Source: Strongylocentrotus purpuratus
Taxonomy: Eukaryota; Echinodermata; Echinoidea; Camarodonta; Strongylocentrotidae
Assembly: GCF_000002235.5 (NCBI RefSeq)
Contig: NW_022145607.1
Location: forward strand, 40,228,029 to 40,292,028
Direction: 5' to 3'
DNA length: 64,000 nucleotides
In this document: piece after piece, positions 35,193-46,681 of the stretch
How the letters are laid out: the number at the start of each line of letters is the position of its first letter
How positions within the stretch are numbered: the first letter of the stretch is position 1
Translations under genes and position numbers: made by a program
The notes under the pieces: generated by a model
Told to the model about the DNA's origin: nothing
Database searches by the model: none
What the model saw: only the letters and a program-made list of their open reading frames with translations

Positions 35193-35314
35193 ATGGTCTT
35201 TTACGGCAACAAGTTCACCGGGAACTGTGTGATGAATACCCTGGAGGGTACTCGTTGTAAGAGGAAGGCACCCCTGCCTGTTGATGAAGTCGAAGAATGC
35301 TGGCAACACCGACA
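35193..35314 (+). CDS. Unrecognised Cys/His-motif gene, coding exon 1
   Basis: The ATG at 35193 starts MVFYGNKFTGNCVMN; an in-frame TAG at 35154-35156 closes the frame upstream. The exon encodes the first motif, C12-x9-C22-x13-C36-x2-H39, with T16, G19 and the run CWQH. It resembles the short C-x3-T-x2-G-x2-C...C-W-x-H motif (zinc-binding in appearance) found repeatedly in giant-virus and some eukaryotic proteins; I believe it is catalogued as DUF5763, recalled from memory and unverified. It ends at donor CGACA/GTATGT (phase 2). The function is unknown. The predicted full product is 167 aa from exons 35193-35314, 35862-35983 and 37685-37944. Confidence 0.75.
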
Positions 35315-35861
35315 GTATGTATCTATATAGTTATTTTCTAAATTAAAAATGAATTTACCAACTCAGTAGTCAGCTCTCATGGAGAATTCGACACCGTTCG
35401 GGTGTTTACCCAACAACAGGTGTTGTCAATCACCCGGGTTAGCCTCGAGTTTTATGACCATTAGACCTTATGTAATGCTTTGGTTTCTCCGTTACCCGAA
35501 AACTCTCGAGTATTATCCGAGAAATCAGAAGGGGGGGGGATTCTTGACTGGCCAACGGGTTTGCTGTGTGCAGATTTGTACCCCCATTAATGGTATTTCC
35601 ACCAAGTCTGGTGTCAGCGAATTATGGCCTTCTGCGCATGGAAACTGCTGATACAGTCCCTTTAATACATGACGCAGGATATTGGCCCTTCAGTGAGTTG
35701 AAAGTTATTTGTTTTGGGTCATTCATTGTAATTACCCTATCGAATGTCTTACCAAAATTGCAACGTCTGCACTTTTGTCTTATATATTCGCATTCTATTA
35801 TTTGCAATCTAGTAGTAGTAATAGACTATATATGTCCTGTTTTATGTTTCCTTTATTACAG

Positions 35862-35983
35862 ACAGCCAGCCGAGGTCCAGTGCTCTGCACATATTGGGCT
35901 TCATGGGAATGGCAGACGTTGCAGCCGGCGTGGACGTCACTCGCTAGACGAAAACGCTGTTGAACTCTACTGCACGCAACACG
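35862..35983 (+). CDS. Unrecognised Cys/His-motif gene, coding exon 2
   Basis: The acceptor TTTATTACAG precedes the exon and the donor is CACG/GTATGC (phase 1). The frame continues exactly from exon 1: RQQPAEVQCSAHIGLHG, GRRCSRRGRHSLDENAVEL, YCTQH. This is a second motif, C48-x12-C61-x16-C78-x2-H81, with the GxRCxR signature of the first. Each motif is therefore encoded by its own exon, and both exons contribute 122 coding bases, suggesting an old exon duplication. The following intron contains the 36070-37159 transposon. Confidence 0.78.
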
Positions 35984-36069
35984 GTATGCATTTATTCAAA
36001 GTAAATCTCTCACATGTAACTTAGATCTACATTTTAAAAAGGCGTCTTGTGGACCATAGACTAGCTATA

Positions 36070-37159
36070 GGGGGCCGTTTCTCGAAACCGTCATAACTAC
36101 AAGATCAACGACATCTCGCCACTAGCTGTCACGCAACTTAATTGTCAGCTAAGTGTTTCACGAAACCGTCTTTGCCAAGATGAGCGACAACTTCCGCGAC
36201 AAGCGAGTTTTCACTGCTCCGAACCTGTCATATCTTTTTAATTGCTGTAAAGCGCCTTCACAAGTCAGTTTGTTGCCATTCCATGGGCCGCGAAATGGAC
36301 GATTAGTTTCACTATCATTTTGAGAAAAATATAGACGAGTTTGGTACGTAATTCTCTGGGATGTGAAATGCAAATGTACAAAAGTGAGAATACAAATTAT
36401 ACAGAAACTTTAAAAAGCTGAATATAAACATTAAATCACAAATCATTAAACTGTAACATATAAATAATAGAGGTAAGAATGTTACACACCGTTTTCCATA
36501 GTCGATCCATAGTCTTTTCTTAGGATACCGCATCGAAATCCAAGTAAGTTTGGTTTGAGTTCGTTGGGATACCGTCATACCTTTGGGGTCGACCTATGTA
36601 CATTATTATTCCCTCTTTAATTACTTCTTCCAAATTATATTTCAGTATCAAATCAATTATATAACGAGTATTTATGAGACTCTAGAATAAAAACTGGCGG
36701 AGAAAAGACATTTTGCCTAAAATTTCTCGTCACAATAAACAAAAAAGTACGTACAATAAACAAAAAAGTACGTACGTATCACATTACGGTATCCTTCAAC
36801 TAACTTTTGATTCGACTGTCAAAAAAAAAACACTCACCGGTTTTTCTTCAATTTAAGAATCTTTACAGAAATATGCAAATCGCTTGATAATGTAAATATG
36901 ATAATGACACTCTTTATTATTTATTTTAGGAGAATTTATATGTATATATTTCTTTTTGAACAATTTTAGCCCCAAAACTTGTTTTGGGTTATTCTTGATA
37001 AATCAAATGGATCGTGAAAAAGACTATGTTCTTGAGCTGCTAGTATCGCGATATATCGATATCATGTCTGTCATGGCTTCGTGAAACGCTTCATGACATC
37101 TCCGTAGGTCGCCGACAAAGATATGACTGTCATGGAGTTGGTTTCGAGAAACGGCCCCC
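36070..37159. mobile_element. 1.09-kb TIR element, complete copy
   Basis: GGGGGCCGTTTCTCGAAACC and GGTTTCGAGAAACGGCCCCC are perfect 20-bp inverted ends. Subterminal sequence (TCATAACTAC..., GCGACAACTTCCGCGACAA) is also partly inverted near the right end (TCGCCGACAAAGATATGAC). No long transposase frame and no obvious target duplication. It lies in an intron of the Cys/His-motif gene. A partial relative is at 28764. Confidence 0.72.
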
Positions 37160-37317
37160 AGATCTACATGTATTTGCCCAGACCATTAGTGGATCCAGAA
37201 TTGTCCAGGAATCGAGGGCTGCATATTGCCATTGGTAAAAATATTAAAAATGGAAGAGTAAATATTGATTCATGTACACATGTTGATTCAAAATATTTTG
37301 AAACTAATTACACTGCC

Positions 37318-37382
37318 CCCCTCCGCCTCCCCCTCCCCCTCGACCCCTCCCCCTCCCCCTCCCCCTCCCCCTCCCCCTCCAC
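37318..37382 (+). repeat. (CCCTCC)n hexamer tract
   Basis: CCCCTCCCCCTCCCCCTCCC-type repeats, 10 or so units, intronic, upstream of exon 3 of the Cys/His-motif gene. C-rich with a G-rich complement, so quadruplex formation is possible. Confidence 0.75.
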
Positions 37383-37684
37383 TCAGTGTTATTTAGGGTA
37401 GGCAGTATATATGCATGTTCCCTCCCTTTGAAAGCACCCCCTATCTCCGGTGTGTAAAGTCAATACTGGCCAGATTTTTGTGTATGTACGGGCCTTACTT
37501 TGTTGCGTGAAAAGTAGCCTACCCCTTACCCTGTAATATGGGATCATTGAATGTGTACGTTGGTGCATTGACAGGGGGTATATTCAAGAATAAATGGAGA
37601 ATCGTGTATTTGAATGTGATCTGTGAAATGCCATGCATGTACTAGTAGCATGTCCTCATTTATGTTATCGTTTGGTTTATACAG

Positions 37685-37955
37685 TCAACAAGTTGCATCG
37701 CGAGAACGGTCGTGCGGAGGTCGTTCCTGCTCATCGCCAACAGCAGGATGAACAGCGTAGGAGGGCGGAGGAGCGTGAGCAACTCCACCCGAGACGAAGG
37801 TCACCGCGTCTGGTAGAGCGAGAGATCGCAGCTGCCGCCGCTGTTCAACTCGCCGCGGAGAGAGAGCAACGTCGTGCCGCCAATCGGGCAAACCAGAACC
37901 TGCGGAGGTCGGCCCGGATTGCCGCGAGGCGAGGCAATGTGTGATTATAGCCTGG
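37685..37955 (+). CDS. Unrecognised Cys/His-motif gene, coding exon 3 (Arg/Glu/Ala-rich tail)
   Basis: The acceptor GTTTATACAG is followed in frame (G|TC) by VNKLHRENGRAEVVPAHRQQ. The frame continues as a highly charged helix (DEQRRRAEEREQ) with RRRSPRLVEREIAAAAAVQL and LRRSARIAARRGNV, then TGA at 37942-37944. Two RRSxR(L/I) blocks and Arg clusters suggest nuclear localisation or nucleic-acid binding (inference). The helix could form a coiled coil. A strong donor CTGG/GTAAGT follows the stop by 11 bases (exon end 37955). A weaker GT at 37939, just before the stop, would splice in frame to the next exon. Codon use is GC-rich relative to the AT-rich flanks. Confidence 0.75.
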
Positions 37956-38306
37956 GTAAGTAATTTTTTTTTATATGCTTTCCTAATTTTAAGTATTCTA
38001 ACAATTCCTACCCCCACAACAAAAAATAACTAAACAGATGAGCATGCAATGTATTCAATGTACCAAACACAATTTTTTTGATTGAAGACTTGACAATGAG
38101 CCAAAACTTTACAACATAGCAGCAACTTTTAATGATCAGTTGGATCAAAATGAACTGAGATGCATCCAAGGTTTCTAAATAGTATGATTGTTATTTGTCA
38201 CAATGATATAGGGGTTTTTCAAAATTCATTTATCTGAAAACATAATCTGTTTTATTTATTTAAAAAAAAGTTTGAAACTGAAACATCTTGCTCATAATGA
38301 AATTAA

Positions 38307-38700
38307 AGGGGAAGCCCACCATGATATTAAGTGTATTTTTTTAGAATCAGAACATGAGAGAAACAGTTCAGTGAAAGTTTGGGCATAAACCGATTAAAAA
38401 TAAGAAAGTTATGAATTTTTAAAGGTGCAATCAATTAATGTTTCAATCAAATATTTACCCTAAGTATTATCATTTCAAGTATAGCGTTAAGCAACCCCTG
38501 TATGAAACGTATCTATTCCGTCATCAATATCTAAGAAAATGAAAATTCATGAAATTGTCTGTAGCCTACAGAGCAAATTGGAGATGAGCTTGCATGATGT
38601 CACATTTTTTTCACTGATGACAGCTTTAAAATTCATAACTTTCATATTTTTATTGTTATGCTTTTATTACAGTCAACTTAATTTAAGGGTGGACTTCCCC
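38307..38700. mobile_element. ~394-bp MITE of the GGGGAAGTCCACCCT family, complete
   Basis: TTAA (38303-38306) precedes AGGGGAAGCCCACCATGATA. The right end reads TTAAGGGTGGACTTCCCC. Subterminal blocks ATAAGAAAGTTATGAATTTT and AAAATTCATAACTTTCATA are inverted, so much of the element can fold back. The right-hand TTAA has decayed. It lies in an intron downstream of exon 3. Confidence 0.75.
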
Positions 38701-38747
38701 CTTAGTATTAATGATTTTTAAACTCACTTCATTCTCCTTTCCTACAG

Positions 38748-38992
38748 ACTGATTCGCAGAAGCAGCAGGGGGGAGACCGAGGGGGGATACTGGGTCGAAC
38801 ACTGCTGAGGTTCTCGGGACGTAAACGCCTTGCTATAGGAGTAGTAGGGAGGAAGCCGAGACGGGTAGTGCATGGTCACTCAAAACCAGACCCGCTGTAC
38901 TATCGTAGTCAAGAAAGACTGGGTGTGGTCAGTCGAGGTAGACGCCGGAGGCCATTCCCTTTCTTTGACCGCCTGTAAATTATTCCAAGAAG
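38748..38992 (+). other. Downstream exon of the Cys/His-motif gene (3' UTR or alternative coding)
   Basis: Acceptor CTTTCCTACAG and donor AAGAAG/GTATGT. One frame is open from the first base to TAA at 38976-38978 (76 codons): TDSQKQQGGDRGGILGR, LLRFSGRKRLAIGVVGRKPR, RSQERLGVVSRGRRRRPFPF. It is in phase with the weak donor at 37939, giving a 242-aa isoform. With the strong donor at 37956 it is untranslated. The Arg-rich character matches exon 3. Confidence 0.55.
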
Positions 38993-39385
38993 GTATGTCT
39001 ACTGTTCATTATTTTGGCTTCATATGTTTAAAATAGTATTAATTCTTTATAGCATTATAGCATTACCTGGCAAAACATGGGGAGTCTTCATCTTTGCTTT
39101 TGTTTGCACATGTCCTCATCATTTTGGAGTGTATACCATTTATATGTATCCTCTATGTGGAAAATGTTTATATAAAGTAAAATGTAGGGCCGAAAGGTGA
39201 AAAACTTCTTTATATTTTGTCTACATACTCAGAAATAAATCTATTTTGAAATTAATGTATAAACTTGGTATAATCTTTACATAACAAAATTGTTTAATTT
39301 GTGTTTATTTCTACGATATTACCTGCCCATCATATTTCCTTTGAGATGCCTAATACAACATTTGTTTAACCTCTTTATTCCACAG

Positions 39386-39895
39386 ATCAGGCCTCACCGC
39401 GGGACGCGCACACACGTCGTAAGTATGCAGGTATTTCAATGTCTACCTTGTGATCATATATTCCTACTCACCAGATCAGTTTACCCAATACCTCCTAATA
39501 GAAGTCATGTATACTTCTGAGGTTTGACATGTAGGTTATTACATTGAGAATTTGTGAATATTTGGCTGAAAATCTTTTTTAATATACGTTATATTGTTAT
39601 AAGGGTTCAGAAGTTGTCTTTTTTTGTAAGTTTAGTTATTGGTTTTGCAATCATCCATCTCATAAAAGTAGTTGTACTGATATTTCAATGTGTATTATTT
39701 ATTGTTATAAAATTTAGTGTTGAGTTTATAAAGGTTAAGCTTAAATTATTAATATGACCTACTCGGTGATTAATGAGCAATGTGTAATTTATTATGTGTT
39801 CAATTGACCTATGCTTTATGTACTGTATATAGTTGTTAGCCATGTGAAGTAAAAAATTCCACGTAATGTGGACAATAAAACAAATCAACAAATCA
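39386..39895 (+). other. Possible last exon(s) of the Cys/His-motif gene with poly(A) signal
   Basis: Acceptor TTTATTCCACAG at 39385 is followed by GC-rich sequence to ACACGTC, where a donor-like GTAAGT begins at 39419 (33-bp microexon). Alternatively the exon reads through to AATAAA at 39874-39879. Both are compatible with the sequence. No coding content is assigned. Confidence 0.4.
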
Positions 39896-39899
39896 AATC

Positions 39900-41700
39900 A
39901 ATGTATCTTGTTGTAAGAGCTAGACTTGGCAGGAGCTGTCCAATTACCCAGTTTGTAATTAGCACCAAATAACCACTAAATATATATCTGAACATGGAGA
40001 GGCCTAATAAGGATTGTAGAACTTGAGGAGTCACATGAATGCCATTTATCTCCAGTTAGAGATGCAAAACTTTACCTGTGTATCATGAAATACCATACTG
40101 GTGCATAAAATAAAATGAATGTTTGAACATGTATCCAATATTTTTCTCAATTTGCACATTTTTTAAAACCAAATTTTCAAACTGCAATTACAAACTGGCC
40201 TATTATAGGATGTGTACTGATAATGTACTTGTAGACAGAATGTTCTTTCATGTGGAATGCACGAAAGAATAAGAAAAAAAGATGCCAACAATTAATGATG
40301 AACTTACAAAAATGGTTGCAAACTAATGATAAAATACAATTAATAAATATGAAATTTAAAATTTAAAAAGAGACGTTAAATGAAAAACAAAATAAGATGG
40401 ACAAAATAATTAAATTGAATAGAACACATTCTTTTTTATAAAAAAAAGGTTTAAAATTAAGTTTAAAAAGGATGTGTGTTCCCTTCAAAGTCGAGACGAG
40501 TTACACGGGAAAACACTAAAACCACTATAATCCTTTAGCATTAGTGATCATAAAATTCTTGGTAAAGTTTTCCAGTCCCTTAAAAGAAACAACTGAAATC
40601 TCATCTTCTCCCATTTGCAATTACTTTTATTTAATCCTATTTTCTTATACATTATATACATGTTATGCATATGTAGGTTCTACTCATATACCGGTAAAGC
40701 AAATCCCCTTCTGTTTCTCTATTTGTAGTGGATTATTCTCAATCCTATTTTTTAAAGGGGTGCATTTTCCTGACATGTTTATGTTACCAATTCGAAGAAG
40801 AAACACAAAATCACATATGAAGAAATAAATCACCTTTATGTGGCTGGGGTAAAAAACAAAATTAAATTTAGTTTATTATTCATATTTACCAGAGGACATA
40901 TTAAGCATTATATCAGACAAAAAATACATCGTGTTCACTATTTTCAGGTATACAGCACCTGTAAATCCCATGTGTGTTCTCTAATAGGATTTGTTAGACT
41001 CTCTGTGAAATGAATAGTTTTTTTCCTTCTCTTATCTTTCCAGTTTGTATCTTAATCATATCTAATTGCTTTTATTGTGAGATGTTTTGATTTTTCTTAT
41101 GGTAGGATAGGACTCCTTTAAAATATAATAAAGATGTAATATATAGCTTTTTCTACTTTTCTTCTCAAGTCTCCACTAATATAAATTAATGTTTTAATAC
41201 AGTAGGCTCTACTTCAAATGTGTAATACCTAATCATTCTCAGTATTGTTTGGCAGCTGTTTATCGTTTCCAATGCTCTCTCTGGTTTACCCTTCTCTCCA
41301 TTGCAGCAGGGATGTTTCTCGATATTGTAGAATTCTCTTGATAGCTCTTTACATCTTCTAAGAGTATTGAATCTTTCTTTCAATAGGAGAATATCGTATG
41401 TCATTCACAATTCAAGGCTTTCGGTAACACTATGTGGTTTGTACACCAAGAATTAGGTCATATGGAAGTAAAAAAGGAAAGGAAAGAAAGGGTGGTGAAG
41501 ATTGAGAAGGTTGTGAGGAGATCGCAAAGGGTGTAGTTTTGAAAAGAAAATTGTATCTTTCCTCTTTCTATATCATTTTTATCTTTCTATTTGTTTGTAT
41601 TTTTGTTAATGTCTTCGTCTTTCTTTTTCTTTTTCTGTATCTGTATCTATCTCCCCTTTTCTCTTTTTTACTTTCTCTTACATGTATATTTTAGTCTTAT
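39900..41700. other. AT-rich spacer, no gene seen
   Basis: No recognisable coding frame, RNA gene or delimited element. Homopolymer A/T runs predominate. Confidence 0.5.
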
Positions 41701-41704
41701 ATTA

Positions 41705-42330
41705 TCCCTTCGCTGACGAAGTCGGAGGGGATCTAGTAACGCAGCCGTCCGTCTGTTCGTAACAAATCTGATTTCCGTTCGATAACTTTAGTAATGTTTG
41801 GCGGATTTTAATAAAATCTGTTATGAAGGTACATGGTATCAAAATACAGCCTAAGTTCGATTTCAAAGTATGTAGATCAAAGGTCAAAGGTCATAGCTTA
41901 TTAAATATGCAAAATACCCAAATCTGGTTTCCGCTCTATAACTTTAGTAATGTTTGACAGATTTCAATGAAATTTCATATGAAAGTAAACGGTATCAAAA
42001 TACAGCAGCCCAATTTCGATTGCGGAGTATGTAGGTCAAAGGTCAGAGCTCATTTAATATGTGGGGAAAAAGCTAATTAGAAAATTTGGTTTCTGTTCAA
42101 TAATCTTAGTAATTTTTCGACGGATTTGAATGAAACTTGATATGAAGGTACATGGTATCAAAATATAGCATAATTTCAACTTTGGAGTATGTAGGTCATA
42201 GGTCATAGCTCTTTAAATATGCAAAATACCTATTTATATATGCGAAAATGTGGTTTTCATTCAATAATGTAAGTAATGTTGTTGAGTATGTACGTCAAAG
42301 GTCAAAGGTGACAGCTCATAAATATTAAAA
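41705..42330. repeat. ~160-bp tandem repeat, four diverged copies
   Basis: TTTCCGTTCGATAACTTTAG with AAGGTACATGGTATCAAAAT and GTAGGTCAAAGGTCA recurs at about 41771, 41929, 42088 and 42253. It is preceded by CTTCGCTGACGAAGTCGG (itself a small hairpin). It looks like the internal array of a longer dispersed repeat. Confidence 0.75.
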
Positions 42331-42524
42331 ACTTGCTAAATATAGGCCATTTTTACCCGGCAAAGGGACGCTACGCTTTGCATGGACTTGCTTTTTTTTC
42401 TGTCTCTCACTTCTATGTCCTTTTAGAACATTATCATTTATACTCTTTCTTCTTCTCATACTTTATCATCTTCTCTTCATTATCTTTCCCATCCATTGTA
42501 CCCATCCATAATACCCATATTTAC

Positions 42525-44460
42525 CACAATAAATCAATGTATCTACCTATCATTTGCTAGTTTATCCAAACTACGCCACAACTCTAAAAACATCAAAATC
42601 GCGTATGCCCCACCCCCATAATTCGCCTTCCCAGGGTTCATGTGCGCAACGCACACCCGCCATTCATCCTCTTTCTATTCTCGCCTACCGGCAGAGACAT
42701 CGTTACAGCTGAGTCACATTTAAATTCAAGGATTTTGTCCTTTTTTCGATAGGCTTAGCTCTTTTTACACATTGAATTCCGTCCTCTTTTTTATTGCTAT
42801 TAATATGGTGGTACAGGTTCCCAAGTCACATATTTATTTTGCAGAAATTTGGGTATCATTTCTGCTCCGCATATTTCCACTTTCACGACCATAAATTACA
42901 GGCTTTGGTACGCCGCTGGGTTAGGGCGTTTGGTCCTGGCGTTACGGCCTTTGCTGTTTGGGATTTCTTACGTGTGGTAAGGCGGTTAATTTATTCACTG
43001 ACCTAACGTCCCACCTTAGCTTGTTACGCTTCACGGATCACCGCTTCTGCGGCGGGACCTTTTGTCTGTTCGTGATAGTTTGGTTTTATGTTTTGTGACC
43101 ATGTTGAGCCTATTTAGCTGAACCTTTCAGATTTAGCAAGGCCCTTGAGCAAGCTTCGTCACCCGACACTGCAGCAAGGGGAACGAAGTTTGTAGTTTGT
43201 ATTTTATGAGGTTTACTGTAGCCTTCTGATGTCCAGTCTCCGACTGTGACTTAGACGGAGAAGGCTGTGTTGATTTTTAGACCTCAGCCTGCGTTCTCTC
43301 CAACCGTTCAGACTGGGCTTCTCGTTGTAACAAAGCATCTTGGTGGGCGACAGGGTTTACCCTGGTCCCATCTGTCTGTTCTGAAGCCCAGTTACGCTTG
43401 TCTGTTGTAAGCTGGTACCTGTTTTAGGTTGGGATCCGTCTTGATAATAATAATAATATTCAATTTTTATATAGCATTTAATACAAATGTCTGTAAGTGC
43501 TTTACAAATATACTATTACCCTAGTCATTGGATTCAGTGCTTCCATTTTTTTGGGGAATTATCTCTTGGACACAATTCCCCAGCTAACCTTGAGGGTAAT
43601 CAGAGTCCGTTGCTGATGTTGGGGCAACAGGCTCCCCGGCGAGTTTCCCATCTCTGGCTTGTTTCAGGTCGGTGGGTTCGGTTTTCTGTCCCTGTTGCTG
43701 CGGACATCTGTTCCCTCTCTCGGCCGGACGTGTTGTTCCAGCCTCTGGCGGGGATTCTCCGTCGTCGTCCCGTGGTGCTTGCTCTCTCTGACTGCCAGGA
43801 CGGTGTCGGGAGGACGTTGACTTCTGGACTCTCTGAAGAGAGTCTCATAGTTTATAGTCCAGAGTCGTAGGGATCCCACAAGGACCCTTTACAACTCTCC
43901 TTTGGAGCCCTTCTCCATTTGGTGTTAAGGCCTTGGGGTCTCACCCGTAGACTTCGGCAGGTGTGATAGTGGTTTTTTGACTTACTTGTTTGACAAGGGT
44001 AGAGCCCTTTCCACTATTCGTGGTTACCGTTCGCCCTTCGCTGCCACTCATGTCGGGTTTGCCAAAAATCAGTCGGCGTCCTCCGGACCGGTGGAGGTTT
44101 TCCTCAGTCCCCTTTCGGAATTCTCGTGGGTTGCGGAGGACAAGGTCTGGTGCCCCTTCATGGCACTCAAGTGGTACTTAGATAGAACTAAGGTTCACTG
44201 AAAGGATGACCAGTTGTTCCTCATTTTGTGGGAGCTCTTTTCTCCTGCGTCCCGAGAATCCATCTTCAAATGGACAGTGGACGCTATTCAGGCAGCGGGT
44301 CCTGAGGCTGGGTCCGAAGGCGATGTATGGGGTGTGGGGCATGCGCGAACGTGACATTATTAAAAAGTTCTCGATGGTGGCGTGCAAATAATAGGTAGAT
44401 ACATAGATTCATATAGTAAATAATAAGATCAGTTCTGATTTTTCTGCTTTCTCTTACCCC
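42525..44460 (+). mobile_element. DIRS-like retrotransposon fossil, copy 1 (broken)
   Basis: Both ends carry an inverted GTAGATACAT-type terminal sequence (about 42531-42556 and 44390-44445). Recognisable parts are a tyrosine-recombinase region at about 43977-44390 and upstream sequence related to the pair at 48.4-52.9 kb. It is clearly broken, with several breaks, and appears to lack most of the polymerase region. DIRS elements integrate through a tyrosine recombinase and therefore leave no target duplication; none is seen. Likely old. Confidence 0.6.
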
Positions 44461-45150
44461 ACCCTCATCCATCATCTTCTTACTCATCCATCTCCATCGT
44501 CCACTTACCCATTCCACTACCTCATCCTCTTACCTTTTCCTCTTCCTCGTCCTCTTACCTATTCCTCTTCCTCGTCCTCTTACCTATCCTTCTTCCTCAG
44601 TCCTTTTAATATCCATCCCTCTTCGTCATCCTCTTACCCATTGCTCATTCTCATCATATTACACATCCCTCATCCTCATATCCATTCCTCATCCCCATCC
44701 CCATCCTCTTATCCATTCCTCATTTTCATCATATTACCCATCCATCTTCCACATCCATCTTCCACATCCATCTTCCACAGCCCCTTTAATATCCATCCTC
44801 TTCCTTATCCTCTTACCGATCCCTAATCTTCATTCTCTTACCCACCCTCTTCCTCATCCTCTTACCCACTCCACCCCCATCCTCATCCTCTTACCCATCT
44901 GTCATCCTCATCCTCCTTCTAATACATCATCATTCTCTTTCACCATCCCTCATCCTAATCCTCTTACCCATCCCTCTTCCTCATCCTTCTCCCTCATCCT
45001 TCTCCCTCATCCTTCTCCTCATCCTTCTCCTTATCCTTCTCCTTATCCCTCATCCTAATCCTCGTACCTGTTCATCTTGCTCATCATCTTATGTATCCCT
45101 ATTCCTCATCCTCCTACTCATCCTCATCCTCTTACCAATCACATTTCATA
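44455..45150 (+). repeat. Pyrimidine-rich minisatellite (CATCCTCTTACCCATCC type)
   Basis: Irregular repeats of CCTCATCCTCTTACCCAT with CTTCTCCCTCATC variants. The strand is almost free of G. Short open frames inside are artefacts. Confidence 0.75.
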
Positions 45151-46681
45151 TCCCCTCCCTCCCTCTCTCTCTATTTCTCTCTTTCTTTTTTGATCTCTTG
45201 CTATCTTGCTCTTTCTCTCTTTCTCTCTTTCTCTCTTTCTTTTAATATCTTATATCAGACTTGTCATGTTTACTTTTAGTAATCAACTTTTCCATTCGCT
45301 AGTAATGAATTACATTTAGGTGTGCTTCCTTGCCTTGATTATGTCATATCTCTTTTCTTTGTTATAACTTGTAGAATCTACTTTCTAAACATTTTATTCA
45401 TGGCATGATTTTTTTAATCTCTTTGGTAACTGTTTGTAGTTGCAAATTTTCATATACCGGTATACATCTGAATATTGGGATTAATAAGGATATTTTACCT
45501 TATTTTCCCTGATATTGCCAGTTACTGAATCTAGATGTACTGCTGAATGGCTTGTTCAAATACTGCACGTCAGATACAAAGCAATATTTTTTGTCTTTCT
45601 CATCTTGAAAAAAAGTGTACTCATCATATTTATATCAAGTCTGTATATATAAAAGTACTGTTTATCAGATTAATTTGTTATTGTATAAGAGTCATATTTT
45701 ATTTTAGCTTCCCTTGTTCTCTCTCTCTCTTTGTTGCTTTTTGCGATTATTACCAGCTGTATATCAGCTCTAAATCAAGACCCATCATCTGTTTCCCTTT
45801 CTCTCACCATGTCTCACACTTTCTTGCTCACTATTTATGATTATGACTTATCAAATCTAGATTTGCTTTTTTGAATAGGATAAATACCATTCATAGCAAG
45901 AATCTTTTTTGCCTCCCACTCTATCTCTCTATCTCTCTATCTCCTGAGCGCCTTCTCCCATGGGGTACTATGTCACATTAATTATGGATAGCATATAATT
46001 ATAGGTCCTCTGAATTGGTCTGGCCAATTTTGAGTACTTCTTGTCTCACAATTGGTACTGTAATGCCGTAGACACTACAGCAAACGCCGTGCAGGGTGAT
46101 GGATAGTTGTAGATGCCTTGAGAGTTATGGGAGATCAGGTTAGATGATACATGGGCTAGCTGTAGTAGTAAGTAGGGTATAACCTGTCTTACTAGAGTAC
46201 CTGTGAGTGATGTTCTAGCTGGTCTTGTACCTTAAATTGCTGGAGAACGGTGCAGCAAGATCAGGCATTTTTTTTTCCTGGTAGGGCTAGTTCGTAGTTT
46301 AAGGTGCTTGCTATGTGTCATCATGCCATTCTCTTCATGCTCGTGACAGCTCAACTGAACCATCACCCAATTAACATAGGGTGTGTAGCCATCCTATAGA
46401 TCTATAACATATAGAACTTACGGGCGGATGAGCTCACATGGAGCCAACGGCCAGCTACCATGGAAGAGTTTGTTACCTCACCATGTACATGTATATTACC
46501 ATTGTCTGCAACATCATGAATAAGTACAAACAGAGAGAAAAGCGAGATGCAAGCCTGACTGGTCCCCAAACAATTAGTCCTGCTGTAAATAGCCTTCGGG
46601 AAGAGTTGCTGCCTTTTGCAAATAAGGTACATTATAATGACCAACCTAGTTCAAAGCCTTCGGAAAGATTAGGTTGTGATG
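45150..46681. other. Spacer without recognisable gene
   Basis: AT-rich sequence. The last ~300 bp (from about 46390, CGGATGAGCTCACATGG) may be the 5' leader of the RTE element that follows. Confidence 0.4.
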
